DNA from: WLMZ01 sp031367435
GTDB taxonomy: Bacteria > Actinomycetota > Acidimicrobiia > Acidimicrobiales > Ilumatobacteraceae
DNA length: 64,000 nt
NCBI GenBank assembly: GCA_031367435.1
Contig: JANLPV010000045.1
Location: 1-64,000, forward strand
Reading direction: 5' to 3'
The translations under genes were made by a program, and so were the position numbers. Below the pieces are notes generated by a model. That model worked only from the letters and a program-made list of their open reading frames with translations, was not told the DNA's origin and searched no databases. Below, one piece after another: positions 51,328-60,015 of this stretch. Within the stretch, counting starts at the first letter, position 1; every line of letters starts with the position of its first letter.

Positions 51328-52679
51328 CTCGCGTCCTCGTACAGCGCGGAGATTGCCCGGCTGAGCTCGTCGGCAACGTCGATGCTTACATGGCGTCCGC
51401 CCCGAACAACTGTGTGACCGGCGACGATCACGTTGTGCACATCACTAGCTGTCGCACAAAAAACCACAGCGTCGACCAACGCGTCGGTCGGAGCTCCGGC
51501 AAGACGAACACTGTCTGTTGAGATCGTGGTGAGATCGGCGAGCGCGCCAACTTCGATGGCGCCGCCAACATGCCATCCGAGCGACCGGTAGCCATTCACG
51601 GTGCCCGCGGCAACGAGATCGTCGGCCGGATGCGTACCCCGCCGCATCGACAACAGTCGTTCATCGAGCTCGATGCCGCGCATCTCCTCGAACGGGTCGA
51701 CAACGGCGTGTTGGTCACTGCCTATCGCAAGCTTCACCCCGGCCTCGCGTAGCCCGCGCGATGGTCCGATTCCGTCGGCGAGATCTCGCTCGGTGCTTGG
51801 GCAGAAGCAGCACACGGATCCCGTCGCGGAATACAAAGTGATGTCGTCGTTGGTGAGGTGCGTTGCATGCACCGCGGTGAAGCGCGCGGACAGCGCACCC
51901 TGTTGGGCGAGCAGCTGCGTGGGCGAACAGCCGAATGCGGTCGCTATTTGTTCGTTCTCCGCGACCTGCTCGGAGACGTGCGCGTGTAGCGGCATGTCAT
52001 GTTGAGCAGCGAAACGCGCGACGAGGGCTATCGATCCGGCATCGACGGCGCGGACCGAGTGAATGGCGGCACCGATTCGTACTGTGTCGCCTACGGAACG
52101 ATCGGCCAACGACGATCGCAAGGCCGCAATGCGCGACATCCACGCCGCCGCTGATCCATCGGAGAAACGGCGTTGCTGCTCGGACACCGGTTGGCCGGTA
52201 CCGCCCTGCAAGTAACAGGCGTCGAGCAGCGTTAATCGAATGCCAGCCTGGCGCGCCGCCTCGATGATTGCGTTGCCCATCGCGTTCGAATCGGCATACG
52301 GTTTGCCGTCGGCAGCGTGATGCACATAGTGAAACTCACCGACCGCCGTGTAGCCCGCCATCAACATCTCGGCAAAGACGGCCCGCGCGAGCGGCATGTA
52401 GTTCTCCGGCGTGAGCCGACCGGCCAGCGCGTACATCTGATCGCGCCACACCCAGAAGTCGCCGCGCCCCCGGTGCGTTCGTCCACGTAACGCACGATGA
52501 AAGGCGTGGCTGTGAGCATTTGCGAACCCGGGCGTGGTGACCCCATCGAGTTGCTCGGCATCTGGCGGACACTCTGTAATGCGCTCGAGCTGGGCAATGA
52601 GCCCGTTGTCGATCGTGACAAGAACGCCGTCGGCGATGCCAGATGGCAACAACGCGTGCTGGCACCACAAACGTCTCAC
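51324..52679 (-). CDS. hutF: Formimidoylglutamate deiminase
   Basis: 451 residues. HutF removes ammonia from formiminoglutamate to give N-formylglutamate, the branch that then needs a deformylase. TTPGFANAHSHAFHRALRGR holds the HxH zinc site, MPLHAHVSEQVAEN and AVHATHLT the next histidines, and AIGSDQHAVVDPFEEMR the Asp. CCFCPSTERDLADGIGP is the HutF signature region. GTG 52679 is used, with GAGGAG 6 bases upstream; a frame extending to 52994 overlaps def. Ten bp separate it from def. Confidence 0.94.
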   Translation of the reverse strand: MRRLWCQHALLPSGIADGVLVTIDNGLIAQLERITECPPDAEQLDGVTTPGFANAHSHAFHRALRGRTHRGRGDFWVWRDQMYALAGRLTPENYMPLARAVFAEMLMAGYTAVGEFHYVHHAADGKPYADSNAMGNAIIEAARQAGIRLTLLDACYLQGGTGQPVSEQQRRFSDGSAAAWMSRIAALRSSLADRSVGDTVRIGAAIHSVRAVDAGSIALVARFAAQHDMPLHAHVSEQVAENEQIATAFGCSPTQLLAQQGALSARFTAVHATHLTNDDITLYSATGSVCCFCPSTERDLADGIGPSRGLREAGVKLAIGSDQHAVVDPFEEMRGIELDERLLSMRRGTHPADDLVAAGTVNGYRSLGWHVGGAIEVGALADLTTISTDSVRLAGAPTDALVDAVVFCATASDVHNVIVAGHTVVRGGRHVSIDVADELSRAISALYEDAR

Positions 52680-52689
52680 CGTCAACTCC

Positions 52690-53262
52690 TCAGCTACCAA
52701 CACGATCGACAAACGCAGTGATGCGTTCGATAAACGCGGCTCGATGAAAGCGTTCGAACTGCTCCCATGTACTGAAGGTAGTGGGGTCGGTGACGCGGTC
52801 GACGAAGAGCACACCGTCGAGGTGATCACATTCGTGCTGAAAGGTACCCGCGGTGAGCCCTCGTTTGATTTCGTCGTGAGGTCTGCCCTCGCGATCGAGA
52901 TAACGCACCCGCACTGATACGTGTCGACTGACCTCACCGCGCAAGTTCGGCACGCTGAGACAACCTTCGTTGACGTCGAACCGTTCGTCATCAATCGGCT
53001 CGATGACTGGGTTGATGACCACGGTGAGCGGGATGTTTGGTTTGTACGGATAGCGCGGGTTGTTGTTCACCTCGATAACGGTCACTCGCAACGCCTCACC
53101 AACCTGATTGGCCGCAATGCCTGCGCCGTTCGCGCTATGCATCGTGTCGATGAGATCGTCGATCAACTGTTGAACATCAGCAGTGGCAAGTTCATCGAGC
53201 GACACCTCGCGAGCACGCTCACGCAGAATCGGATGACCGATCGTGACGATGTCGCGAATCAT
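52690..53262 (-). CDS. def: Peptide deformylase homologue inside the hut operon
   Basis: 190 residues with all three PDF motifs: GAGIAANQV at 46-54, EGCLS at 99-103 (Cys101 metal ligand) and QHECDHLDG at 142-150 (HExxH). Standard PDF removes the formyl group from N-terminal formyl-Met; it is cytoplasmic. Here the ATG overlaps the hutU stop (ATGA) and hutF follows by 10 bp, so it is locked into histidine-degradation expression. No hutG gene is present in the operon, and the HutF product is N-formylglutamate. It may therefore be a PDF paralogue acting as N-formylglutamate deformylase. Alternative: the housekeeping def gene simply sits here. Confidence 0.9.
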   Translation of the reverse strand: MIRDIVTIGHPILRERAREVSLDELATADVQQLIDDLIDTMHSANGAGIAANQVGEALRVTVIEVNNNPRYPYKPNIPLTVVINPVIEPIDDERFDVNEGCLSVPNLRGEVSRHVSVRVRYLDREGRPHDEIKRGLTAGTFQHECDHLDGVLFVDRVTDPTTFSTWEQFERFHRAAFIERITAFVDRVGS

Positions 53263-54914
53263 TGCGCAGCCATGGGGATGACAACACCTCGTTCGGCAGC
53301 GACACGCTGCGCCAACTCGTATCCAGCGTCGGCATGGCGGATAACACCCATGCCCGGGTCGTTGGTCAACACCCGCTCAAGCTTTTCCGCGGCGAGCGCG
53401 GTGCCATCCGCGACCGACACCTGACCTGCATGGATCGATCGACCGATGCCAACGCCGCCGCCGTGGTGAATGCTCACCCACGATGCCCCTGATGCGGTGT
53501 TCACGAGTGCGTTGAGTAGGGGCCAATCGGCAATTGCATCGGAGCCGTCAGCCATCGCCTCAGTTTCGCGATAGGGCGAAGCGACAGAGCCGGAATCGAG
53601 GTGATCGCGGCCGATCACGATTGGCGCTTTCAATTCGCCACGACGAACCATCTCGTTGAAACGCAGCCCCAGGCGGTGGCGCTCGCCATAGCCGAGCCAA
53701 CAGATTCGGGCAGGTAAACCTTGGAAGGCGACGCGTTCGCCAGCGAGGTGAATCCATTTGTGCAGATCTTCGTTGTCGGGAAATTCCTCGAGCACGGCTT
53801 TGTCCGTCGCGGCGATATCGCCAGGGTCACCGGAGAGCGCCACCCAACGGAACGGCCCGAGACCTTCGCAGAACAACGGACGAATGTACGCGGGGAGAAA
53901 GCCCGGGTACTCGAAGGCTCGCTCATAGCCGCCAAGCGCAGCCTCAGCACGCAGGCTGTTGCCGTAGTCGAAGACCTCAGCGCCACCATCTTTGAACCCC
54001 ACCATCGCCTCGCAGTGACGCGCCATGGATTCACGCGACCGACGGATGTAGGTGTCTGGCGCTTCGAGCCGCAACTGCTCAGCGGCGACCATTGACATAT
54101 CGGCGGGCACATAGCTGAGCGGATCATGCGCGCTCGTCTGATCGGTGACGATGTCGGCCGGGAACCCATCGGCCAGCAGCCGAGCAAAGAGTTCGGCAGC
54201 GTTGCCCACCAGCCCGATCGAGACAGCGCGACGCTGCGCCTTAGCGGCGAGGCAACGCTGAATGGCATCGGCGTACGAATCAGCGACCTCATCGAGATAG
54301 CGCGTCTCGATGCGACGCTGAACGCTGTGCGGATCGATGTCGATACACAACGACACGCCACCGTTGAGTGTGACCGCCAGGGGTTGTGCGCCACCCATGC
54401 CACCGAGCCCGGCCGTCAGAGTGATGGTCCCCGCGAGGGTGCCACCAAAGAGCTTGCGCGCAATCGCACCAAAGCATTCGTATGTACCTTGGAGGATTCC
54501 CTGCGTGCCGATGTAGATCCACGAACCCGCCGTCATCTGCCCGTACATCGTGAGACCCTGGTGTTCGAGGCGGCGAAATTCGTCCCAATTGGCCCAATCG
54601 GGAACCAGGTTTGAGTTCGCGATCAGTACCCGTGGCGCCCATTCGTGCGTGCGCATCACGCCCACTGGCTTGCCGCTTTGCACCAACATCGTCTCATCGT
54701 CTTTGAGCGTGGTGAGGGTACGGCAGATGGCGTCGAACGCATCCCACGAACGTGCGGCACGACCGGTGCCGCCGTAGACAACGAGGTCATCGGGTCGCTC
54801 AGCTACGTCGGGATCGAGGTTGTTGCAGAGCATGCGCAGCGCGGCCTCCTGCGGCCAACTCCGGCACGACAGGGTAGATCCGCGGGCGGCACGAACTTCG
54901 CGAGGGCCTGACAT
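53259..54914 (-). CDS. hutU: Urocanate hydratase
   Basis: 551 residues. HutU adds water to urocanate with tightly bound NAD, giving imidazolonepropionate. Conserved stretches include VVYGGTGRAARSWDAFD, SGKPVGVMRTHEWAPRVLIANS, QGILQGTYECF, the LTAGLGGMGGAQPLAVTLNGG NAD loop, QGLPARICWLGYGER with the active-site Cys, and GRDHLDSGSVASPYRET. HHGGGVGIG is also present. Full length. It starts 27 bp after the hutH stop with AAAGGA upstream. Confidence 0.97.
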   Translation of the reverse strand: MSGPREVRAARGSTLSCRSWPQEAALRMLCNNLDPDVAERPDDLVVYGGTGRAARSWDAFDAICRTLTTLKDDETMLVQSGKPVGVMRTHEWAPRVLIANSNLVPDWANWDEFRRLEHQGLTMYGQMTAGSWIYIGTQGILQGTYECFGAIARKLFGGTLAGTITLTAGLGGMGGAQPLAVTLNGGVSLCIDIDPHSVQRRIETRYLDEVADSYADAIQRCLAAKAQRRAVSIGLVGNAAELFARLLADGFPADIVTDQTSAHDPLSYVPADMSMVAAEQLRLEAPDTYIRRSRESMARHCEAMVGFKDGGAEVFDYGNSLRAEAALGGYERAFEYPGFLPAYIRPLFCEGLGPFRWVALSGDPGDIAATDKAVLEEFPDNEDLHKWIHLAGERVAFQGLPARICWLGYGERHRLGLRFNEMVRRGELKAPIVIGRDHLDSGSVASPYRETEAMADGSDAIADWPLLNALVNTASGASWVSIHHGGGVGIGRSIHAGQVSVADGTALAAEKLERVLTNDPGMGVIRHADAGYELAQRVAAERGVVIPMAAQ

Positions 54915-54941
54915 GTGACGATGTCCTTTCGTTCTGCGGAT

Positions 54942-56489
54942 TCAGTCGAGCGGCCCGACAACGTCGGCAACCGCGTTGGTGATACGAGGCGAGTTGACGA
55001 GTTGTTCGACCACGCCGAGTTCGGGTGCGAGCCATCGATCTGGACCCGGTCCCTGTACGTGTTCGCGAATGAGGCGCAGCACAGCATTGGTGGCCGGTGA
55101 TGGTTGCAGAGGCTGGCGAAGATCGAGAGCGCGTGCCGCGACACTGAGCTCAACAGCAAGAATTCTCGCAAGGTTCGAAACAGCAAGACGCAGCTTGCGC
55201 GCTGCACTCCAACCCATCGAGACGTGGTCCTCCTGCATTGCGCTCGTCGCCATTGTGTCCACACTCGCCGGCACCGCGTGACGTCGGTTCTCCGACACCA
55301 TTGCGGCCTGCGTGTAGTGCGCGATCATCATCCCCGAATTCACCCCAGCGTCGGGTGCGAGAAATGGTGGCAGGCCCGACGATCTCGCCGGATCGAGCAT
55401 GCGGTCGGTGCGCCGCTCAGAGAGCGCGCCGACATCGGCAACCGCTACAGCGAGGAAATCGAGTACGTATCCGACAGGAGCCCCATGGAAGTTTCCGCAC
55501 GACTCCACGCGACCATCGGGCAGGATCATTGGATTATCGATCGCTGCGCCGAGTTCACGATCGGCGATGGTTTCGGCATAGCCGATTGTGTCGCGGCCTG
55601 CACCGTGCACCTGAGGCGTGCAACGCAACGAATACGCGTCCTGCACGCGAGCATCACCATGCCGGTGACTGGCAACGATGGAAGAGTCAGCAAGCAAACG
55701 ACGAAGGTTCGATGCGCTCACGGCTTGACCCAACTGCGGACGAAGGGCCTGGAGATCGGCAGCGAACGCACGGTCGGTACCGAGCAGTGCCTCCACCGAC
55801 ATCGCCGCGGCGATATCGGCCACCTTGTACAACTCGCGTAGGTCGTGCAACGCCAGACACAACATGGCGAGCATGCCATCGGTGCCGTTGATGAGCGCAA
55901 GCCCTTCCTTCTCGCGAAGCACCATGGGCTGCAGGCCAGCTGCGGCCAACGCCTGCGCCCCGGTGAGTAGCTCGCCTGATGCATCACGCGCCGCGCCTTC
56001 GCCAACGAGCACCATCGCGACGTGGGCCAGTGGCGCGAGGTCGCCGCTCGCACCAAGCGAACCAAACTCGTGCACGACCGGCGTGATCCCCGCGTTGAGC
56101 ATCGCCAACAAACCCTCGGCCAGATCCGGGCGAGTACCGGAGTACCCAAGCGCAAGGCTGCGGGCGCGGAGCAACATCAGCGCACGGATCACTTCTCGCT
56201 CGATCTCGGGGCCCATGCCAGCGGCGTGCGAACGCAAGAGCGCGAGCTGCAACTCGGCGGTACGAGTGGGTGGGATCACCACGCTCGCAAGCGAACCGAA
56301 ACCTGTTGTGACTCCGTACACCACCACGTCGGCATGCACGAAACCCTCAACTACGGCGGCGGAGCGGAGCATGGCTTCGCGTGCCTTCGCGCCGAGCTCG
56401 GCCCGGATTGCACGCCGGGCCACTGCGACGACATCGTCGCGTGAGACACCATGCGATGACAGCTCGACGGGTTCGTTGTAGTCTTTCAC
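54942..56489 (-). CDS. hutH: Histidine ammonia-lyase
   Basis: 515 residues. HutH removes ammonia from histidine to give urocanate. The MIO electrophile forms from Ala147-Ser148-Gly149 in SLGASGDLAPLAH; YGVTTGFGSLAS has the catalytic Tyr region, and QDAYSLRCTPQVHGAGRD plus EDHVSMGW complete the active site. It is the first gene of the operon. GTG 56489 (KDYNEPVEL) is preferred; an ATG at 56522 would overlap the divergent operator region. Regulation by the adjacent IclR is expected. Confidence 0.96.
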   Translation of the reverse strand: MKDYNEPVELSSHGVSRDDVVAVARRAIRAELGAKAREAMLRSAAVVEGFVHADVVVYGVTTGFGSLASVVIPPTRTAELQLALLRSHAAGMGPEIEREVIRALMLLRARSLALGYSGTRPDLAEGLLAMLNAGITPVVHEFGSLGASGDLAPLAHVAMVLVGEGAARDASGELLTGAQALAAAGLQPMVLREKEGLALINGTDGMLAMLCLALHDLRELYKVADIAAAMSVEALLGTDRAFAADLQALRPQLGQAVSASNLRRLLADSSIVASHRHGDARVQDAYSLRCTPQVHGAGRDTIGYAETIADRELGAAIDNPMILPDGRVESCGNFHGAPVGYVLDFLAVAVADVGALSERRTDRMLDPARSSGLPPFLAPDAGVNSGMMIAHYTQAAMVSENRRHAVPASVDTMATSAMQEDHVSMGWSAARKLRLAVSNLARILAVELSVAARALDLRQPLQPSPATNAVLRLIREHVQGPGPDRWLAPELGVVEQLVNSPRITNAVADVVGPLD

Positions 56490-56493
56490 TGTG

Positions 56494-56517
56494 TGCAATC
56501 TACTACCACTAGATGCA
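56494..56517. promoter_or_regulatory. Candidate IclR operator between hutH and its regulator
   Basis: TGCAATCTA...TAGATGCA forms an imperfect inverted repeat (one base missing in one arm) around CTACCAC in the 63-bp space between the divergent starts. IclR-type regulators bind such 20-25-bp palindromes near their own promoters. Confidence 0.35.
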
Positions 56518-56552
56518 ACCACAAGTCATTCTCTGCGGACGGCGCTGTAGCC

Positions 56553-57236
56553 ATGGCGGCTGGCCATGTCGACGACTCTGTGCGAAACCGACCACGCTCG
56601 TCGGATCGTGTGTTGCAGCTGCTGTGCGTTGTTGGTGGAGCCGCGCATGGCCTCAGTCTCACCGAGGCCGCGACGCGCGTTGGTCTTGTGCCGAGCACCG
56701 CGCTGCGCCAGCTTCGCTCGCTCGAGGCCTCGGGCCTGCTCATTCGCAGCGACCTCGACCAGCTGTACCGACCGGGACCCGCATTGGTCAAACTCTCGCG
56801 CACCGTGTTCGCCGGTCACTCGCTGGCTGGTGCGGCCCAACCCTTTCTCGAATCGCTTGCGCGAGCCACCGGCGAATCGGCATACCTCGCGATCGGCGAG
56901 GCGGGAGGCAAGGCCGTGTACGTCGCAACAGCGCCTGGCGAACACGCACTGCGGCACAACGGTTGGCTCGGCAGGGCATTTCATAGTGCTGGCACCGCCG
57001 CAGGGGCCGCGCTGCGCGGTCGCACCGATAGCGATGGTGCGGTGGCTCGGGTCGGCAAACTTGAACCCGGTATCACCGCAGTCGGCGCGTCGGTGCGAGC
57101 GCCAAGCGGCGTCGTCGCGGCGATCAACGTTGTTGGCCCCAGCTTTCGCCTTGAGGGCCGCCAACTCGAAGGCATCCGACGCGCCGTCGTCGCAGCCGCA
57201 GCGCAGCTGTCAGAGACGCTCGGGCAATCCGACTGA
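56553..57236 (+). CDS. IclR family transcriptional regulator (probable hut regulator)
   Basis: 227 residues. The N-terminal winged helix (SSDRVLQLLCVVGGAAHGLSLTEAATRVGLVPSTALRQLRSLEASGLL) is followed by an IclR effector domain (AGAAQPFLESLARATGESAYLAIGEAGGKAVYVAT and PSGVVAAINVVGPSFRL). It is divergent from hutH, so it probably represses or activates the hut genes in response to histidine or urocanate; HutC (GntR) is the more usual regulator. ATG 56553 (MAAGHVDD) is preferred over ATG 56493, which would overlap the candidate operator. Confidence 0.88.
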   Translation: MAAGHVDDSVRNRPRSSDRVLQLLCVVGGAAHGLSLTEAATRVGLVPSTALRQLRSLEASGLLIRSDLDQLYRPGPALVKLSRTVFAGHSLAGAAQPFLESLARATGESAYLAIGEAGGKAVYVATAPGEHALRHNGWLGRAFHSAGTAAGAALRGRTDSDGAVARVGKLEPGITAVGASVRAPSGVVAAINVVGPSFRLEGRQLEGIRRAVVAAAAQLSETLGQSD

Positions 57237-57250
57237 CAACATCGAACTCG

Positions 57251-58405
57251 TCACAGACAGGCGAATACCGCGTCAATCAACGAGCGATTGCGAGTGCTCT
57301 GCCAACGCGGAATGACATGGTTCATCACGTAGCCGAACGCAACCCCGGAATCGGGATCGGCAAAGCCGAGTGCACCGCCGGTTCCGAAGTGTCCGAAGCT
57401 GCGCTGGTTCGGTCCGAATGGTCGGCGCCCAGAGGTCGGTTTGAAACCGAGGCCAAACACGGTTTCCTCACCCAGCACTGGGCAATAGCCCTGCGATTGG
57501 GGGCGGGTGGCTTCAGCGAGCAGATCCGGCGATAGCAACGGCTGCGACCCAATGAGCGCGGCATAGATTCGCGCGACTCCGGTTGCAGAACCGTGCCCAT
57601 TCGTTGAAGGAATCTGCGCGCCACGCCATTCTGGCGAGTTGACCACTCCACCCGACGAATACCCCGGTGGATTGAAGTAGCCCTGCGCAATCATCAACGC
57701 CTCGCCCGAGAGCTGTGTGAAATCGGGATCGGCTCCGCTGCGCGCCGGCGCCCAGATCACGTCCGCGCAGCGGTATTGATCGTCGGTCGACACGCCGAAA
57801 TGGACATCGGCGACGAGTGGATCGACCACATCTCGCAGACGCTTTCCTGGCATCTGGCCACTCACACGACGGACGATCTCACCAATCAAGTGCCCATACG
57901 TATTGGTGTGATAGGTGTGGCGCGAGTCGGGTGGCCACCAGGCATCTGTAGCGGCGAGCGCCGTCGTCATCGTTTGCCAGTTCCATAAATCGTCGTTCGT
58001 GAGAGTTGCTCGAATCGCAGGAACTCCGGCGCGATGGCACAACGCATGACGTAGCGTTGCCGCCTCCTTGCCACCGACCCCGAACTCGGGCCACACCGAA
58101 GCAATCGGATCATCAAGACCGATCAGCCCGGCATCCACCAACTGCAACGCGAGTAACGCAACGATCGCCTTGCCCACCGAGTAAAAGTTCACGATGGTGT
58201 CGGGTTGCCACGGGCGCGTGTTGAGTTCATCAGTCCATCCGCCAACGAGGTCGACGACGACGTTGCCGTGCACCATCACGCACACGGCGGCACCGACTTC
58301 ACCTCGGTCGGCAAAGTTACCCGCGAACGCGGCACGCACGGGCGCGAAGCGATCGTCACATTCTCCACTAATCGGCACGCTCATCGGCACACTCATCCGC
58401 GACAT
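57251..58405 (-). CDS. Serine beta-lactamase-like hydrolase (class C/EstB-like)
   Basis: 384 residues. The nucleophile motif SxxK is SVGK (in NFYSVGKAI), the Tyr motif is YHTNTYG, and the third element is GHFGTGG in place of KTG, as in family VIII carboxylesterases and LipE-type proteins. No signal peptide is seen, so it is likely a cytoplasmic esterase rather than a resistance lactamase. The N-terminal (Met-Ser-Val-Pro)2 is encoded by a 12-bp DNA repeat at 58371-58394. It converges with the IclR gene (14 bp). Confidence 0.85.
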   Translation of the reverse strand: MSRMSVPMSVPISGECDDRFAPVRAAFAGNFADRGEVGAAVCVMVHGNVVVDLVGGWTDELNTRPWQPDTIVNFYSVGKAIVALLALQLVDAGLIGLDDPIASVWPEFGVGGKEAATLRHALCHRAGVPAIRATLTNDDLWNWQTMTTALAATDAWWPPDSRHTYHTNTYGHLIGEIVRRVSGQMPGKRLRDVVDPLVADVHFGVSTDDQYRCADVIWAPARSGADPDFTQLSGEALMIAQGYFNPPGYSSGGVVNSPEWRGAQIPSTNGHGSATGVARIYAALIGSQPLLSPDLLAEATRPQSQGYCPVLGEETVFGLGFKPTSGRRPFGPNQRSFGHFGTGGALGFADPDSGVAFGYVMNHVIPRWQSTRNRSLIDAVFACL

Positions 58406-58446
58406 CTTGTCAGCCCGAGCGTCCCCAACGCCCCGAAAACCCCGAC

Positions 58447-58506
58447 ATTGGGTGCGGTGTGAGCCAGCGTGTGGCTTGCCAGCGTGTGGCTCACATCTCG
58501 CCCATT
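58447..58506. repeat. Third copy of the intergenic hairpin repeat
   Basis: ATTGGGTGCGGTGTGAGCC and GGCTCACATCTCGCCCATT are imperfect inverted arms (14 of 19 positions) around AGCGTGTGGCTTGCCAGCGTGT. The right arm is identical to the end of the copies near 50.0 kb, while the centre is inverted relative to them. It lies upstream of the Dabb-VOC gene, in the 201 bp between divergent starts. Confidence 0.7.
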
Positions 58507-58606
58507 GAGCCCGAATGTGGAAAGGAAGGAAAGGAACTGGCGTTTGGTGTGGATGACTAGTCTCGGCACATGCCTTCCAAACAACTCAACCGCGGCGACA
58601 CATGAC

Positions 58607-59302
58607 ATGTTTCGACAAGTAGTTGCCTATCGCTGGGTCGAAGGCGTCACCGACGAGGCGAAGCAGGCCTGCCGAGAATCATTGGAAACGCTGCGGGCCA
58701 TTCCGGAGCTCACTCAACTCGCCTTTGGCGATGACGCGAGACATTTCGAAGGCAACTTCGACATGGTGGCCGTCATGGACTTTCCAGACTTTGCTGCAGC
58801 GCGACGATACGTTGCCGATCCGCGACATCAGGCCTACATCCACGATCACGTCGTCAAACTGGTGGGCGAGCGCGTGGTGGTGCAGCACGATTGGGCGATC
58901 GACGAGGTTGCCGGCATTCATCACGTGACGCTTCCTGTGTCCGACATCGAGCGCAGTCGCGAGTGGTACGAGGCGGTGCTCAACCTCGTCGTCGACGAAT
59001 TGAGCACACCCGAGGATGCATCACACGAAGTCGTAATCCGGCATCGAAGCTCGCCCTTCGTCGTGACGCTTCGGCATGACCCCACCCGCGCCAAAGCGTT
59101 GGCAGGGTTCGATCTCGTCGCGCTGAGCGTTGCCACTCACGACGACATGCGCGCAATCCTTGCTCGACTTGATGCGCGCGGAGTCAGCTATGTCATAAAC
59201 GTCGTACCGATCGGCGAGTTCCTCGTCGCAGTCGCTGACCCCGACGGCATCGTCGTGACGCTCGCGTGTCTTCTGCCAGCCGACGCACCCGACGTGTCGT
59301 AG
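58607..59302 (+). CDS. Dabb (A/B barrel)-VOC fusion protein
   Basis: 231 residues. Residues 1-98 form a stress-responsive A/B barrel (Dabb): MFRQVVAYRWVEGVTDEAK, TLRAIPELTQLAFGDDARH and DFPDFAAARRYVADPRHQAYI; His/Asp near its end match Dabb cyclase-like sites. From about 103 a vicinal-oxygen-chelate/glyoxalase domain follows (IHHVTLPVSDIERSREWYEAVL, FLVAVADPDGIVVTL) with a conserved His at its start and Glu/Asp later as metal ligands. Both domains bind small organic compounds; the joint function is unknown. ATG 58607 follows no strong SD; longer in-frame starts upstream run into the repeat. Confidence 0.82.
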   Translation: MFRQVVAYRWVEGVTDEAKQACRESLETLRAIPELTQLAFGDDARHFEGNFDMVAVMDFPDFAAARRYVADPRHQAYIHDHVVKLVGERVVVQHDWAIDEVAGIHHVTLPVSDIERSREWYEAVLNLVVDELSTPEDASHEVVIRHRSSPFVVTLRHDPTRAKALAGFDLVALSVATHDDMRAILARLDARGVSYVINVVPIGEFLVAVADPDGIVVTLACLLPADAPDVS

Positions 59303-59341
59303 GCCAAGAGCGACGGCTCACAAATCCTCGACAGGCAATGC

Positions 59342-59896
59342 CTACTCGTATTTGGGGTAGGTGTCCGTCATCAGCATTGTGTACGAGTTCGTGCGCACGT
59401 AATAGCGGTACGCCTTTACCGCGAAGGCGTGCATGCCGGGTGGGTATTTTGCGGTGAACAGAATTGAAAACCAGGCAATGACCGTCACGAAGAACACGGC
59501 GAACAGCAGTACCTCCGAAATGATGAATGCCGGGATCGACCAGATCATTCTGAGCGCGTTGCTGAGGCGATTCGCCGACTCTTCATACTCAAACGCGTAG
59601 CTGACGCCGGTGGCACCGGGGTCGGTGCCGAACGGTGGAAAGACGCCGTGCAACAACGCTGCGTAGGAAAGCACCCGCGCCGAGTAGCCCAAATAGTCGC
59701 TCTGCATTTTCCACATCGACTCATTTCGCTTGCCCGTGAACAAAATGATGAACCACTGTAAGACGCCGAGCACCTGCGCGAGCCATCCCCAGATTCCGGA
59801 CAGGATGGCGTGGGGGATGATGAGAATCATCCGAAAGAATGTCGTGAGTCGGCTCTGCGGCTCGCTGTTTGCAACATCGTAAGAAACGGCTGACAT
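59342..59896 (-). CDS. DUF4389 family membrane protein
   Basis: 184 residues with two pairs of hydrophobic helices (RMILIIPHAILSGIWGWLAQVLGVLQWFIILFTGK and RMIWSIPAFIISEVLLFAVFFVTVIAWFSILFTAKYP), each ending in the FTxKxP/FTGKR pattern of DUF4389 proteins, and aromatic-rich extramembrane loops. Function unknown. ATG 59896 has GGAGGT 5 bases upstream, which settles the start. Its end converges with the Dabb-VOC gene. Confidence 0.85.
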   Translation of the reverse strand: MSAVSYDVANSEPQSRLTTFFRMILIIPHAILSGIWGWLAQVLGVLQWFIILFTGKRNESMWKMQSDYLGYSARVLSYAALLHGVFPPFGTDPGATGVSYAFEYEESANRLSNALRMIWSIPAFIISEVLLFAVFFVTVIAWFSILFTAKYPPGMHAFAVKAYRYYVRTNSYTMLMTDTYPKYE

Positions 59897-60015
59897 GACG
59901 TACCTCCATGTGATGGCACAGGCGGGCGTGATCCGCGGCAAATTGTACGCATTCGGGTCATTGCGTTCTGGGGATACGTCGCCACCGCCAACCGCCGAGT
60001 GCCAGACTCACGGCG

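Noticed and set aside
57251..58405. True beta-lactamase resistance gene
   Set aside because: The protein lacks a signal peptide and the KTG triad; it fits esterase-type family members.
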